Source: an uncultured Cohaesibacter sp. (GTDB lineage Bacteria > Pseudomonadota > Alphaproteobacteria > Rhizobiales > Cohaesibacteraceae). From it: DNA of 64,000 bases. Each line of letters begins with the position of its first letter. Position 1 is the first letter of the stretch. The DNA lies in NCBI RefSeq assembly GCF_963676485.1, contig NZ_OY781114.1, positions 806,001 through 870,000 on the forward strand, read 5' to 3'. Positions 51,474-61,580 of the stretch are shown piece after piece. The position numbers and the translations under genes were made by a program. Below the pieces are notes generated by a model. It saw only the letters and a program-made list of their open reading frames with translations. It did no database searches and was not told the DNA's origin.

Positions 51474-52778
51474 TTAAGGGGCCGGTGAACTTTGTTGGTG
51501 ACTGCCCGAGGGATCTTCTGCATTTCCATCTTGCGGGGAAGAGTGTGCAGAAGTCCGGGAAGCGATGGGCAAAGTCAAAACAAAACAGGCTCCCGGCTGT
51601 TTGTCATCAAAGGGTGCCAGATCCAGGCTGCCGCCATGGCTCTGGGCAATGGAGCGCGCAATTGCCAGGCCAAGGCCCATACCGTTGCGTCGTTCCGAAT
51701 CAAAAGCTTTGAAAAGATTGCTGTGATGTGTTTCCGGCACACCCGGACCATTGTCCTTGAAGCGCACGACCATGCGTTCCTTTTCCTCTGCATCAGAGGA
51801 TTTTTCAAGGGACAGGGAAATCGTGATTGCCTTATGCTCGATATTCCGCAGCGCCTGAAAGGCATTGCGCAGAAGATTGAGGAAAATCTGTTCGATTTGA
51901 ACCGGGTCGACCCAGACCACAGGCACTTCATCGGGGGCAACGAGATCCACCTGCACATCCGTTGCCGCGAAGCCGACCAGCGCCAGCTCGTGCGATTTTC
52001 GGATAATATCTACGATGTCACAGGCGCTGCGCTCTGGTTCTTTTTTCTCAATGATAGATCGAATGCGCTGAAGCAGAGAAGACGAACGCTGGGCTTCGCG
52101 CACGCACCGGCCGCAAAGATCAACGAGTTTATCGATTTCCTCACGGCTACAGGGCTTCTGCTCATCATAGGATTTCAGCTGACGCTCGATAGCCTGCAAA
52201 TAGAGAATAATTGCGGTCAGCGGCTGGTTGAGTTCGTGGGCAACGGTTGCCCCCATCTCGTCCATCGCATTGATCCGGGTGAGCTGGTTGAGCTCGGTCT
52301 GCAAGTTGCGCAAATGCTCTTCGGCCTGCTTGCGACCACGCAAATCGCGCATCACGCCGATAAACTGCTTACCATCCTCCGTATCTGCAACACCAACGGA
52401 GAGATCAAACGGAAATGAGGTCCCATCCTTGTGACGACCGACCACTTCACGCCCGATACCGATGATCGAATGCTCACCCGTGCGCAAATAGCGCCCAACC
52501 CAGCCATCATGATGCTTGGCATATTGTTCCGGCATCAGGATATCAACGGATTTTCCGATCACCTCATCTGCGCTATATCCAAACATGACTTCTGAAGCCT
52601 TGTTAAACAGGAGAATGCGGGACTGTTCATCAATAAGGCACACCGAGTCTGCCGCCACATCCAGCAAGGATGTGAGGCGCGAATCAAGTTCGCCGATTGG
52701 TCGGAACGGACGCTCGGGCCTGTCATAGGCTCGTGTTTGCATCCGTTTAGGGCCGTTAATGGTCACAGATCCGTTCAT
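51474..52778 (-). CDS. fixL: Oxygen sensor histidine kinase FixL
   Basis: This 434-residue cytosolic kinase has one haem PAS domain (about 30-155) with the FixL motif PEQYAKHHDGWVGRYLRTGE, where H90 aligns with the proximal haem ligand of rhizobial FixL, and IIGIGREVVG with the regulatory Arg. HisKA follows with H181 (TVAHELNQPLTAIILYLQ) and an HATPase domain with N and G boxes (NLLRNAFQALR, FKDNGPGVP, GMGLGLAIARS). No membrane helices are seen, like Bradyrhizobium FixL. ATG at 52778 is chosen after AGAAGA; TTG at 52799 is the alternative. Confidence 0.94.
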   Translation of the reverse strand: MNGSVTINGPKRMQTRAYDRPERPFRPIGELDSRLTSLLDVAADSVCLIDEQSRILLFNKASEVMFGYSADEVIGKSVDILMPEQYAKHHDGWVGRYLRTGEHSIIGIGREVVGRHKDGTSFPFDLSVGVADTEDGKQFIGVMRDLRGRKQAEEHLRNLQTELNQLTRINAMDEMGATVAHELNQPLTAIILYLQAIERQLKSYDEQKPCSREEIDKLVDLCGRCVREAQRSSSLLQRIRSIIEKKEPERSACDIVDIIRKSHELALVGFAATDVQVDLVAPDEVPVVWVDPVQIEQIFLNLLRNAFQALRNIEHKAITISLSLEKSSDAEEKERMVVRFKDNGPGVPETHHSNLFKAFDSERRNGMGLGLAIARSIAQSHGGSLDLAPFDDKQPGACFVLTLPIASRTSAHSSPQDGNAEDPSGSHQQSSPAP

Positions 52779-52860
52779 TCTTTCTTCTTCTGTTAACAAG
52801 CGTCTGACCTGAAAAGGAAGACCTGCTGATTATACGTGTTTTTCCTAGGAATTGCACATT

Positions 52861-54072
52861 TTACCGGTTTAGCCATTTGTTCAGTCGGTAAATTGCCTGA
52901 TCCAATCTGTCCGGATTTGTCGCGAAACATAGTCGCATAAATGCGGACCCGCTTTGACCAAACGCAAACCCGGGCGCCAAACCAACATTTGCTTCATCAA
53001 CAAGGCGTTTTGCAATGATGGAAGCATCTTCCTCCCCTTCCAGCCCGAAAAAGAAGTAGAAACTGCCCAAAGGCGGCGCAAAGCGCACGGCATTGTGACC
53101 CTGAAAGGCCGAGATAACCTTCTCGCGTCCCGAGCGGGCCCGTTCGATTTGCTCTGCAATAAACAATTCACCTTTATTGAGTGCAACGCTCGCAGCCTTC
53201 TGCATGAAGGGCGCCACGCCGGACGTGGAACATTGGGTCAGATTGCCAATGGTCGGGATCAGGGAGACCGGAGCCGCAAGCCAGCCAACGCGCCAACCGG
53301 TCATGGCCCAGTTTTTTGACATGCTGTTCACATACAGAATCTTGTCGTCATCCTCTGCGATCTCATAAAAGGATGGTGCTGTTTCACGATCACCGCCGAA
53401 ATAGAAGCGTGTGTAGATTTCGTCAGCGATGATCCAGATATCTCGTTCCCGGGCAAATTCCAGAATGGCTTTCAACTCATCAAGGGTCGCCACCCAGCCT
53501 GTCGGGTTGTTCGGGGTATTGATGAACAGGGCTCTGGTCTTTTCCGTGCAGGCATCAAACAGCTCGTCGATATCCAGCTTCCAGCCTTCGGGGTGGAAAT
53601 GCAGCGGCAGATCAACGGGTTTGCCACCTGCGACGAGCACCGCAGAGCCTATATTCGGCCAGGCGGGCGATGGCACGATAAGCTCCTCGCCAGCACTCAT
53701 GACCATGCGTACAGCCAGCTGGATCGCCTGCATGCCCGAACCGGTCACTGAAAAGCGGTTGGCATCGAAGGGACGTCCATAAAGGCGCTCATGATAGCCC
53801 GCGATGGCCTCGCGCAGTTCGGGGATACCATTGTCATAGGTATAGAAGGTGTCTCCGGCCTTCAGTGCATCTTCAGCAGCCTTGCATATGAAATCCGGCG
53901 TTGGCAGGGCGCCCTCCCCGATCCATAGCGGGATGACATCTTCCCTTCCAGCCGCATACGATCTGATGCCGGTGATGCCACTGTCAGGGGCATTCCTCGC
54001 TTCCGGGCTGAGATGCGCCAAAAGATCAACATTTATAGGGGAAGAAGACGGGGCAGGCACTGGATTGGTCAT
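52861..54072 (-). CDS. Class I PLP-dependent aminotransferase
   Basis: This 403-residue fold-type I enzyme resembles the AspC/aminotransferase-I subgroup. The PLP lysine is in NSMSKNWAMTGWRVGW, the aspartate pairing with PLP in WIIADEIYTRFYF and the substrate-binding FINTPNNPTGW. It probably uses aspartate or a branched or aromatic amino acid; the substrate is not decidable. It is monocistronic between fixL and a divergent kinase gene. The C-terminal Arg region FMRLCFATNPDRLDQAIYR is conserved in the family. Confidence 0.9.
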   Translation of the reverse strand: MTNPVPAPSSSPINVDLLAHLSPEARNAPDSGITGIRSYAAGREDVIPLWIGEGALPTPDFICKAAEDALKAGDTFYTYDNGIPELREAIAGYHERLYGRPFDANRFSVTGSGMQAIQLAVRMVMSAGEELIVPSPAWPNIGSAVLVAGGKPVDLPLHFHPEGWKLDIDELFDACTEKTRALFINTPNNPTGWVATLDELKAILEFARERDIWIIADEIYTRFYFGGDRETAPSFYEIAEDDDKILYVNSMSKNWAMTGWRVGWLAAPVSLIPTIGNLTQCSTSGVAPFMQKAASVALNKGELFIAEQIERARSGREKVISAFQGHNAVRFAPPLGSFYFFFGLEGEEDASIIAKRLVDEANVGLAPGFAFGQSGSAFMRLCFATNPDRLDQAIYRLNKWLNR

Positions 54073-54489
54073 GGTCTACTCTGGAAGAACGACTGTTGTT
54101 TTAGTTTGAATTTAGTCGATAAAAGAATGGGAAGGCTTTATATCGCGATATAGGAAATCAGGGATATTTGCATGAATATTCAGTATCATTGCGGCTTTTG
54201 CTCCAAGAGTGCAACAAAGTGTAGGTGTTTTTCTGTGCTCTCCTTGCCAAAAGATAGACAGTTTTCCACCAAAATGACCAGCCAAAGTTGTAGGAAAGCT
54301 GCGGCATAAAACGGCGGCAGGCCTTCGCCAAACAGGGCCCTAGGACTGGCCCGCCCACCGTGTTACCCCCAATTGTTCAGATTTGTCCTTAAAAAATGGT
54401 CTAAATTTCAGCAGCCGCCCCTCTCTTTTTGGTGCCTTTGATATTTCTTATGCTATATCTTTGAAGACTCTAAACAAGGAGCAGGCTTT
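54073..54489. other. Divergent intergenic region
   Basis: This 417-base AT-rich region separates the aminotransferase from the CrbS-like kinase. I see no box or repeat that I can name. Confidence 0.45.
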
Positions 54490-57400
54490 ATGCTTCAGGG
54501 CTGGATGGTTGTTCTCACAACCCTTCTTTACATCGGGCTTCTGTTTGCCATCGCGTCTTACGGCGACCACCGGGCGCGTAACAAGACAGCAGCTCAACGC
54601 CATCCTAGCCTTTATGCGCTCTCTCTGGCGGTTTATTGCACCAGCTGGACCTTCTTTGGCTCGGTCGGCATGGCAAAGGCCAGCGGGCTTGATTTTCTAA
54701 CGATCTATATCGGCCCTGTCATCGTCTTCACGCTCGGCTATCCTCTTGTCTGGCGCATCATCCGGCTTTCCAAAACCGAACGCATTACCTCGATCGCAGA
54801 CTTTCTGGGCGCCCGTTATGGCAAGAACCAGCAGGTGGCCGCCGTGGCGACCATTATCGCCGTGGTGGGCACGATGCCCTATATTGCGCTGCAGCTCAAA
54901 GCCGTGGCCACTTCGGTTGCCACGCTGATCCAGCATATGAATATCGCCTTCCCCACCGGGTCTGTTCCGGTGTTGGCCGATATCGCCTTCTTTGTCGCGC
55001 TGGCCATGGCAGTCTTTGCCATTCTATTCGGCACACGCCATGCCGATGCCACCGAGCATCAGGGCGGCCTCATTCTGGCGGTTGCCACGGAAAGCGTCGT
55101 CAAGCTGTTTGCCTTCCTGACTGTGGGGCTGTTCGTTACCTTCTGGATTTTTGATGGGCCGTTTGATTTGTTTGCCAAAGCAGCAGAAGCGGGCATCTCG
55201 ATCCATGGCGTGGAGGAGGGGCCGGATGCGATCCACTGGATCGTATTGTCCATGCTCTCAGCCAGTGCAGCGCTGCTGTTACCGCGCCAATTCCATGTAG
55301 CGGTGGTTGAGAATACATCAAAAAAGTCTCTGATACGGGCCACGTGGCTGTTTCCGCTCTATCTGATCGGCATCAACCTGTTTGTCATCCCGATTACGCT
55401 GGCTGGCCAGTTGGTGCTTGGCCCCGGCGTGGATGCGGACAGCTATGTGCTCAGTCTGCCCATGGCCGTGAATGCGGATGTCATCACGCTCATTGCCTTT
55501 TTGGGGGGGCTTTCTGCCGCCACGGCAATGGTCATCATTTCCTCGGTTGCACTGGCCATCATGATCTCCAATGATCTGGTCATTCCTCTCATTCTGAGGC
55601 GCCATGCCGATGACGCTATTGATGCGCCGGATATGGGGCGGTTGCTCCTCAATGTGCGGCGGATCTCGATCCTCGTGTTGTTCACGCTGGCCTATGCCTT
55701 CTATCGTCTGGCGGTCAACAACAGCTCTCTGGCCCAGATCGGGCTGATAGCCTTTGCCGCCATGGCCCAGTTCCTGCCTGCCCTTGCCGGAGGGCTCATC
55801 TGGAAACGGGCCAACGCTCGCGGCGCCATCGCGGGGCTGATTACGGGCTTCATCATCTGGGGCTATACCCTGCTTCTGCCGATGTTTGCCCAATCGGGGC
55901 TGTTTCCGACCAGTTTCATGGCCCACGGCCCTTTCGGGATCGAGTTTCTCAAGCCTCAGGCTCTTTTGGGCACAGATCTGCCACCTCTGCTGCATGGGGT
56001 ATTCTGGAGCATCCTGTTCAATATCATCGCCTATACTGCCGGCTCGGTTTCCCGTCGGCCCGAATTGATCGAGCGCCTGCAGGCGAATCTGTTCGTGCCG
56101 GATGAATTGCGCCCCTCCCCGAGCCTGCGTCTTTGGCGCTCCATGCTGTCGGTGGGGGATCTGGAGGATATGGTGGCGCGCTATCTAGGCGCCGAACGCA
56201 CGCAACGCAGCTTCCGCTCCCATGCCCAGCAACGGGACATTCTCTATGATCGCAACATGGAGGTGGACCCGCAATTCATGCGCTTTGCAGAGCAGTTGCT
56301 GGCCAGTGCCATTGGCGCTGCCTCTTCGCGCCTCCTGATGAGCCTTCTGATCAAGAAGCGGGAAAGTGCCCCGAAAGGCACAATGAAGCTGCTGGATGAT
56401 GCTTCGGAAGCTCTGCATTATAACCGCGACCTGCTGCAGACAGCGCTTAATCATGTGCGTCAGGGCATTGCTGTTTTTGACGCAGATCTGCGATTGACCC
56501 TCTGGAACCGCCCCTTCCGTGACCTGCTGCGCATTCCTGCCGATTTCGGTCAAGTTGGTACGCCGCTCTCCTCTGTATTGAGCCATATTGCGGCGCGCGG
56601 AGATCTGGGTGAAGGCTCGGTTGACGATCTTGTCAGCCATCGCCTCGACCTGATTGTTGTCCAGCAGGCCCCCTATCAGGAAAGCATGGCGAGCTCCGGA
56701 CTGACGCTGGATATTCGTGCCAACTCCATGCCCGATGGCGGCATTGTGATCACCTTTACGGATGTATCCGAGCGGGTCCGTGCCGAGCGGGCGCTGGAGT
56801 CGGCCAATGAATCCCTTGAGCGACGGGTGAAGGATCGCACCCGTGAGCTGATGCATCTGAATGATGCCTTGCGTAGCGCCAAACAGGCCGCCGAAGAAGC
56901 CAGCGTTTCCAAGACCCGCTTTCTCGCCGCAGCCGGGCATGACATCATGCAACCCATGAATGCGGCTCGCCTTTATACCACCGCACTGGTCAACCGCCTT
57001 GAAGCGCTATCCAAAGCCGATGAAGACAATGCCGGGTTGGCAGAGAGCGCTGTCATGTCAACCAATATCGACAGCTCTCTGGAAGCGGTGGAAGATATTC
57101 TGGCCGCTTTGCTCGATATTGCCCGTCTGGATTCGGGAGCCATGAAGCCGCAGCTTTCCGCCTTCCCGATTGATGAAATGCTGGACCGGATGCGCATCGA
57201 TTTCGAGCCTCTGGCCGATGAAAAGGGCCTGAAGCTCAAAATTGTCTCATGTGGGCTGCATGTGCGCTCCGATAAACATCTGTTGCGACGGCTCTTGCAG
57301 AATCTCATTTCCAACGCCATCAAATACACAACACATGGCACCGTTCTGGTGGGGTGTCGCCGCCTTGACAGCGCCATCGAAGTGCAGGTGCATGACACCG

Positions 57401-58047
57401 GCGTGGGCATTCCGCCGGAACAACAGGAAGAGATTTTCCTCGAATTCCAGCGGCTTGACGAAGGGGCCCGGATCGCCAGCGGGCTCGGGCTTGGGCTTTC
57501 CATCGTGGATCGCATTTCCAAAGTGCTCGACCATCCGATCCGGCTCATGTCAACACCGGGGCAAGGCTCTGCCTTTGCCATCCAGCTGCCAGCCTTCCGC
57601 CTGCTCCACAGCGCCAGCCGCGCCGAGGCACCGCGCACCGTGGCCAATCAGCCGCTCAGTGAGCTTCGTATCCTGTGCGTGGATAACGAGCCGGTCATTC
57701 AGGATGGTATGAAGGTTATGCTTGAGGGCTGGGGCTGCGATGTCATGATCGCCTCATCTCTGGAAGAAGCCGAAAAGGTGCTTGCTGAAAGCGAGAAAAT
57801 ACCGGATGGCATTCTCATCGACTATCATCTTGACGAAATGCTCGGCACGGAGGCATGCGAAAAGCTGCGCGCCAAATTCGGGCAGGAGATCGCCGCCAGT
57901 CTTATCACGGCAGACCGCACAACCGAGGTGCGCGATGAAGCCAAATCCAAGGATATGGCCATTCTCAACAAGCCCGTCAAACCGGCCCAACTGCGCGCTT
58001 TGCTGAACACCTGGAACATGACAGCCATCCGCAAGCGCGGACACTAA
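54490..58047 (+). CDS. crbS: CrbS-like hybrid kinase: SSS transporter, PAS, HK, receiver
   Basis: This 1185-residue protein has an N-terminal sodium-solute symporter-like domain of about 13 helices (residues 1-500), a PAS-like region near 650-770, HisKA with H817 (AAAGHDIMQPMNAARL), an ATPase domain (DTGVGIP, GLGLGLSIVD) and a C-terminal receiver with D1111 (ILIDYHLDEML). This is the layout of CrbS/MxtR, which control acetyl-CoA synthetase and acetate use with the regulator CrbR. AAGGAG lies 8 bases before the ATG. The paired regulator is convergent immediately downstream; no acs gene is in the window. Confidence 0.85.
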   Translation: MLQGWMVVLTTLLYIGLLFAIASYGDHRARNKTAAQRHPSLYALSLAVYCTSWTFFGSVGMAKASGLDFLTIYIGPVIVFTLGYPLVWRIIRLSKTERITSIADFLGARYGKNQQVAAVATIIAVVGTMPYIALQLKAVATSVATLIQHMNIAFPTGSVPVLADIAFFVALAMAVFAILFGTRHADATEHQGGLILAVATESVVKLFAFLTVGLFVTFWIFDGPFDLFAKAAEAGISIHGVEEGPDAIHWIVLSMLSASAALLLPRQFHVAVVENTSKKSLIRATWLFPLYLIGINLFVIPITLAGQLVLGPGVDADSYVLSLPMAVNADVITLIAFLGGLSAATAMVIISSVALAIMISNDLVIPLILRRHADDAIDAPDMGRLLLNVRRISILVLFTLAYAFYRLAVNNSSLAQIGLIAFAAMAQFLPALAGGLIWKRANARGAIAGLITGFIIWGYTLLLPMFAQSGLFPTSFMAHGPFGIEFLKPQALLGTDLPPLLHGVFWSILFNIIAYTAGSVSRRPELIERLQANLFVPDELRPSPSLRLWRSMLSVGDLEDMVARYLGAERTQRSFRSHAQQRDILYDRNMEVDPQFMRFAEQLLASAIGAASSRLLMSLLIKKRESAPKGTMKLLDDASEALHYNRDLLQTALNHVRQGIAVFDADLRLTLWNRPFRDLLRIPADFGQVGTPLSSVLSHIAARGDLGEGSVDDLVSHRLDLIVVQQAPYQESMASSGLTLDIRANSMPDGGIVITFTDVSERVRAERALESANESLERRVKDRTRELMHLNDALRSAKQAAEEASVSKTRFLAAAGHDIMQPMNAARLYTTALVNRLEALSKADEDNAGLAESAVMSTNIDSSLEAVEDILAALLDIARLDSGAMKPQLSAFPIDEMLDRMRIDFEPLADEKGLKLKIVSCGLHVRSDKHLLRRLLQNLISNAIKYTTHGTVLVGCRRLDSAIEVQVHDTGVGIPPEQQEEIFLEFQRLDEGARIASGLGLGLSIVDRISKVLDHPIRLMSTPGQGSAFAIQLPAFRLLHSASRAEAPRTVANQPLSELRILCVDNEPVIQDGMKVMLEGWGCDVMIASSLEEAEKVLAESEKIPDGILIDYHLDEMLGTEACEKLRAKFGQEIAASLITADRTTEVRDEAKSKDMAILNKPVKPAQLRALLNTWNMTAIRKRGH

Positions 58048-58170
58048 AGCCATCAGGGATAACTGGAAGAGCGGATTGTCAGTGGCCCCTAGCGCGCGTC
58101 TGGCACCCAATGGATCGGGACATGGGGAGACTGAGGCATGGAGCTCGCGCATGGAGCTGGCCAGACAACA

Positions 58171-58204
58171 AAAAACCCGCAACCGAACCGGTGCGGGTTT
58201 TTCA
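58171..58204. terminator. Bidirectional terminator between crbS and crbR
   Basis: AAAAACCCGC pairs with GCGGGTTTTT around a 12-base loop, with T-runs on both strands (TTTTTCAATT and TTTTTTGTTG). It serves both convergent genes. Confidence 0.88.
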
Positions 58205-58223
58205 ATTCGATAAGCAGCAAATA

Positions 58224-58895
58224 TTAGCTCTTGGCGCCGATAGCCTGCCACTGGCCTGCTTCAATCTTGGCCGCAGCAATCACGGCCTGCGTGCGGCTGT
58301 CCACATTGAGCTTTTGCAGGATCGCCGAAACATGTGCCTTGACGGTGGCTTCGGAAACCGAGAGCTCATAGGCGATCTGCTTGTTGAGGAGCCCTTCGGA
58401 CAACATCATCAGAACGCGAACCTGTTGTGGCGTCAAAGTATTGAGGCGCTCAACGAGATCGGTGATTTCATCGCTATATGGAGCGCTAAGATCAATGCTT
58501 TCAGGCACCCAGGTCTCACCATTCAGAACGGCGCGAATGCCCTGAGCGATGTCGTCGATCGGCAAAGACTTCGGAATGAAGCCCGAAGCGCCGAATTCCA
58601 TGCAGCGACGAATGGTCGGCACATCTTCACTTGCAGAAACAATAACAACCGGAATGGCGGGATATTGAGCCCGCAGATAGAGCAATCCGGAAAATCCGCG
58701 TACACCCGGCATGGACAAATCCAAGAGGACAAGGTCCATATCTTCGAATTGTTCGAGTTTCTCGCCTACCTCTTCAAGAGTTCCGGCTTCATGGATGGCT
58801 ATCTGATCGAAGATTGTTTCCAGTGTCTGGCGTAGCGCCCCACGAAACAAAGGGTGATCGTCCGCGATAATGATATTTAGCGAAGCCTGTTGCAC
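58224..58895 (-). CDS. crbR: LuxR-type response regulator, CrbR-like
   Basis: This 223-residue regulator has a receiver domain with the acidic pair IIIADDHPLFRGALRQ, phospho-acceptor in LVLLDLSMPGVRGF and Lys in GFIPKSLPID, and a LuxR HTH (LTPQQVRVLMMLSEGLLNKQ, then LSVSEATVKAHVSAILQKL). The best start is the GTG at 58895, preceded by GGAGGA at good distance. Convergence with the CrbS-like kinase suggests a pair controlling acetate metabolism, as in Vibrio and Pseudomonas; the target genes lie outside the window. Confidence 0.85.
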   Translation of the reverse strand: MQQASLNIIIADDHPLFRGALRQTLETIFDQIAIHEAGTLEEVGEKLEQFEDMDLVLLDLSMPGVRGFSGLLYLRAQYPAIPVVIVSASEDVPTIRRCMEFGASGFIPKSLPIDDIAQGIRAVLNGETWVPESIDLSAPYSDEITDLVERLNTLTPQQVRVLMMLSEGLLNKQIAYELSVSEATVKAHVSAILQKLNVDSRTQAVIAAAKIEAGQWQAIGAKS

Positions 58896-59684
58896 TTTCG
58901 GTCCTCCCCAGCGACTGAACGGAATGATGGGCCCTCACAAAGGCAGCATTTCATCATCCCACGAAGCGTATTCTCAGGTCCTAAAGCCCGCAGGCCTTCT
59001 GTTTGCTTGAATACGCGCAACCCAATATTGTCAACTTCATCTCAAAGCAGATGAAGCGCCCCCTCAATAGAGGGGTTTGAAGACAGACAACAGAACAAGT
59101 CAAGGCCCAACACCCTGTTTGCTGCTGACGATACTGCCAAAGAAGCGGCACCCGTCTTCGTGCCGAGTTCTGTCAAAGTGTTACAAAACCCAACACACGA
59201 TCAAGTTGTTGACAGAATACTCGACTACTTTAGTACAAACTATGAGCGGTTGCATTGCGGTTGGCAAGTCATAGCTGCGATATATTGAAAATTTAGTCCA
59301 TTTAATCAGATATTTCTGCTGGAAACCCTCTAATCAGTTGGTACGCTGGGGAAATTGTTATAGGCCGCTCGGTTTTACCGTATTGCATCCCGGTCAGGTT
59401 GTTTTGCACCACAGGAATCACCATTCCACCTTCAGAAGAGATGGCAGACACCAACATAAAAACCTGCGCAATAAGGCACCCCGCGTATTCGTTATTTCTT
59501 GCAATGGGGCAAAGACATCTGGCCGTAACATTCCGCCCTTACATTGCCCGCGCATTTGGAGTTTGTTTCGGTTGGCCGTCACTTAGCGGTCATTTTCCTC
59601 ATTTGCCCGCCCATGGAAACTCTAGCATGGACGCCATAAAAGCGTGCGCAAGCCACTGCGATTGAAATAAGGGGGATCCAGAGA
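58896..59684. other. Intergenic region, no confident gene
   Basis: This 789-base region holds a short hairpin (CCCCTC-AATA-GAGGGG at 59060-59075) not next to any gene, and two overlapping forward frames (59338-59665) without convincing start or family. I see no gene I can support. Confidence 0.4.
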
Positions 59685-60707
59685 ATGAAATTGTTCGAAA
59701 AGGCGACATGCGCGAATCTTCCCCCGGTCGAGGACGCACTCAAACAGGAAATTCTGCAGGCGGAACGCACATATCAGGCCCATGAAGCGCTGTTCAAGAA
59801 GGTGGATGCCTTGCATAGGCTCGAAACTGGGGGCGAAATGCTCGCCTCCAAGAAGCTATCAGACACCGTCTGCGTGATGGGATGGAACATGCAGCGCTGC
59901 CTTTATCCCGAACAGAGTGCCGAGCTGCTCCGTCCTCATGCACCGGAAGTCATCGTGCTATCCGAAATGGATTGCGGCATGGCCCGCACCCATCAGCGCA
60001 ATACAACCCGCGCATTGGCTGATAGTCTGGGCATGCATTATGCCTTCGGCGTGGAGTTTTTCGAGTTGGGATTGGGCAACGATCTGGAAAGGCGACTGGC
60101 TGCCGATGATCACAATGAGAGAGGCTGGCATGGCAACGCCATCCTGTGTTGTGTGCCCCCTCGTGACCAAGCCCTCATTCGCCTTGATGCTTCCGGGCTC
60201 TGGTTCTGTCCCGATGACAAGTTGCGCAATAGCAGCGTATCAAAGCAACCGCGCATTGGCGGGCGTTGCGCGGTCGCTGCGATCCTGCCAACGGAAGCGG
60301 GCGAGATTTGCGTTGCATCCGTTCATCTTGAAAGCCTTGAAGATCCATCCATTCGCCTTGCACAAATGGAGCGCCTTATTGCGGCTCTGGACGCCTTTGC
60401 TCCCCGTATGCCCACCATCATCGCAGGCGATTTGAACACCGCGTACACCCCGGAAGACGGAGACGCTTTGCAGGAGCCCATTTTTCGGGCAGCGGAGCGT
60501 CATGACTATAGCTGGGAGAATAATGCTTCGGGCACGACAACCCGTTCAAGTCAGTTGACCTACAAGCCGCGCCCGCCGCGCAAACTGGACTGGTTCTGTA
60601 GCCGTGGTTTTGCGTGTCATGGGGCGCATATCCTGCCAGCTGTCAATGATATCGGCAGCGCCCTCTCCGATCATGACATCATAAAGGGCCAATTTGAGCG
60701 GGCATAA
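59685..60707 (+). CDS. Endonuclease/exonuclease/phosphatase-fold protein
   Basis: This 340-residue cytosolic protein has the metallohydrolase motifs of the EEP superfamily: MGWNMQRC, the metal Glu in VIVLSEMDCG, HGNAILC, VHLESLEDPS, GDLNTAYTP, LDWFCSRG and SDHDII, i.e. a complete active site. DNase, phosphodiesterase or phosphatase activity is possible; nothing decides between them. An N-terminal segment of about 60 residues before the domain looks helical. GGGGGATCC precedes the ATG. Confidence 0.86.
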   Translation: MKLFEKATCANLPPVEDALKQEILQAERTYQAHEALFKKVDALHRLETGGEMLASKKLSDTVCVMGWNMQRCLYPEQSAELLRPHAPEVIVLSEMDCGMARTHQRNTTRALADSLGMHYAFGVEFFELGLGNDLERRLAADDHNERGWHGNAILCCVPPRDQALIRLDASGLWFCPDDKLRNSSVSKQPRIGGRCAVAAILPTEAGEICVASVHLESLEDPSIRLAQMERLIAALDAFAPRMPTIIAGDLNTAYTPEDGDALQEPIFRAAERHDYSWENNASGTTTRSSQLTYKPRPPRKLDWFCSRGFACHGAHILPAVNDIGSALSDHDIIKGQFERA

Positions 60708-60769
60708 GACAGCCTAAAGAGCGTGACTGCAGAGCGAGTTTGCCCTCAGTGCCTTCCGGGGGCGCATTA

Positions 60770-61387
60770 TCAAACGCGATTGTCGTCGAAATCCTTGCGG
60801 AATTCTTTTACCACGCCGAAGAAGCGACGCATCATGGCCTCGCCCATATCCAGAAAGCGCTGAAAGTCGCTGCCTATTTCCTCATCCTCTTTATCGGAGG
60901 AGTTTTTGCCCGAAGGCGCAGGGGACTTGCCTTTTGTATCGGGCGTCTTTTCTGCCTGTCTGGAAGGTCCTTGGCCCAAGTCGAGCGCCGAGGACGGGGC
61001 TCTGGATGCTTGCCGTAGGGCATCTTGCAGGCTTTCAATGCGCTTGGCCTGCTCCAGGGTGCGCTGCTCCAGCGTATCAAGACGATGGGTCATATAGTCG
61101 ACTTTGTCTTCGAGCAGAATATTGAGACGGCGCTGGGCATCTAGATCATTGGCGATACGCCCCATCTCCGCAAGCAGAGGCGCGCGCCAAGTGGTCGCGT
61201 CACTGGATTTGGCCGCGGGCTCGTCGGCAGCACCTTCTTCCGAAGCCTCTTCCTGAGGGGCAACTTGAGAAGCGCTTTGCGCATAGACAGGAAAAGATGT
61301 CGCCACAATGCCGACAAGGCAGATGGCCCCAAATCCGGCAAACACAGCGTTCTTTGAGACATGCGGGAAAGAGGCGGCATCAAACAT
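60770..61387 (-). CDS. Envelope protein with signal/anchor and coiled coil
   Basis: This 205-residue protein is not recognised. It has an N-terminal hydrophobic segment (about 15-35, FAGFGAICLVGIVATSFPV) ending in AQSA, which could be a signal peptide, an acidic Ala/Glu-rich stretch, then a coiled coil (about 85-130, RRLNILLEDKVDYMTHRL and onward), a Pro/Ser/Lys linker, and a basic C-terminal helix (RFLDMGEAMMRRFFGVVKEF). I chose ATG 61387 over a TTG at 61411. A periplasmic structural or scaffold role is a guess. Confidence 0.7.
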   Translation of the reverse strand: MFDAASFPHVSKNAVFAGFGAICLVGIVATSFPVYAQSASQVAPQEEASEEGAADEPAAKSSDATTWRAPLLAEMGRIANDLDAQRRLNILLEDKVDYMTHRLDTLEQRTLEQAKRIESLQDALRQASRAPSSALDLGQGPSRQAEKTPDTKGKSPAPSGKNSSDKEDEEIGSDFQRFLDMGEAMMRRFFGVVKEFRKDFDDNRV

Positions 61388-61580
61388 CAGCGTATCCTGT
61401 ATCCGGAGCAAGACAAGTCACACAAGCTATGGCAGGCGAGCCAAAGCCCACTGGCATAAAACCGGCAGAATACAGGATCATGCCAGAAGCCCTTTGGACC
61501 TCTACACAGGACCGAATCTTCCCGCAAACCGACGGCCAGTGTGAATTTTAGCAGATTAGGCAGGAAAATTGTGATGAAAA

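Noticed and set aside
59338..59665. Two overlapping forward frames before the EEP-fold gene
   Set aside because: Neither has a convincing start, ribosome site or recognisable motif, and they overlap each other in different phases.
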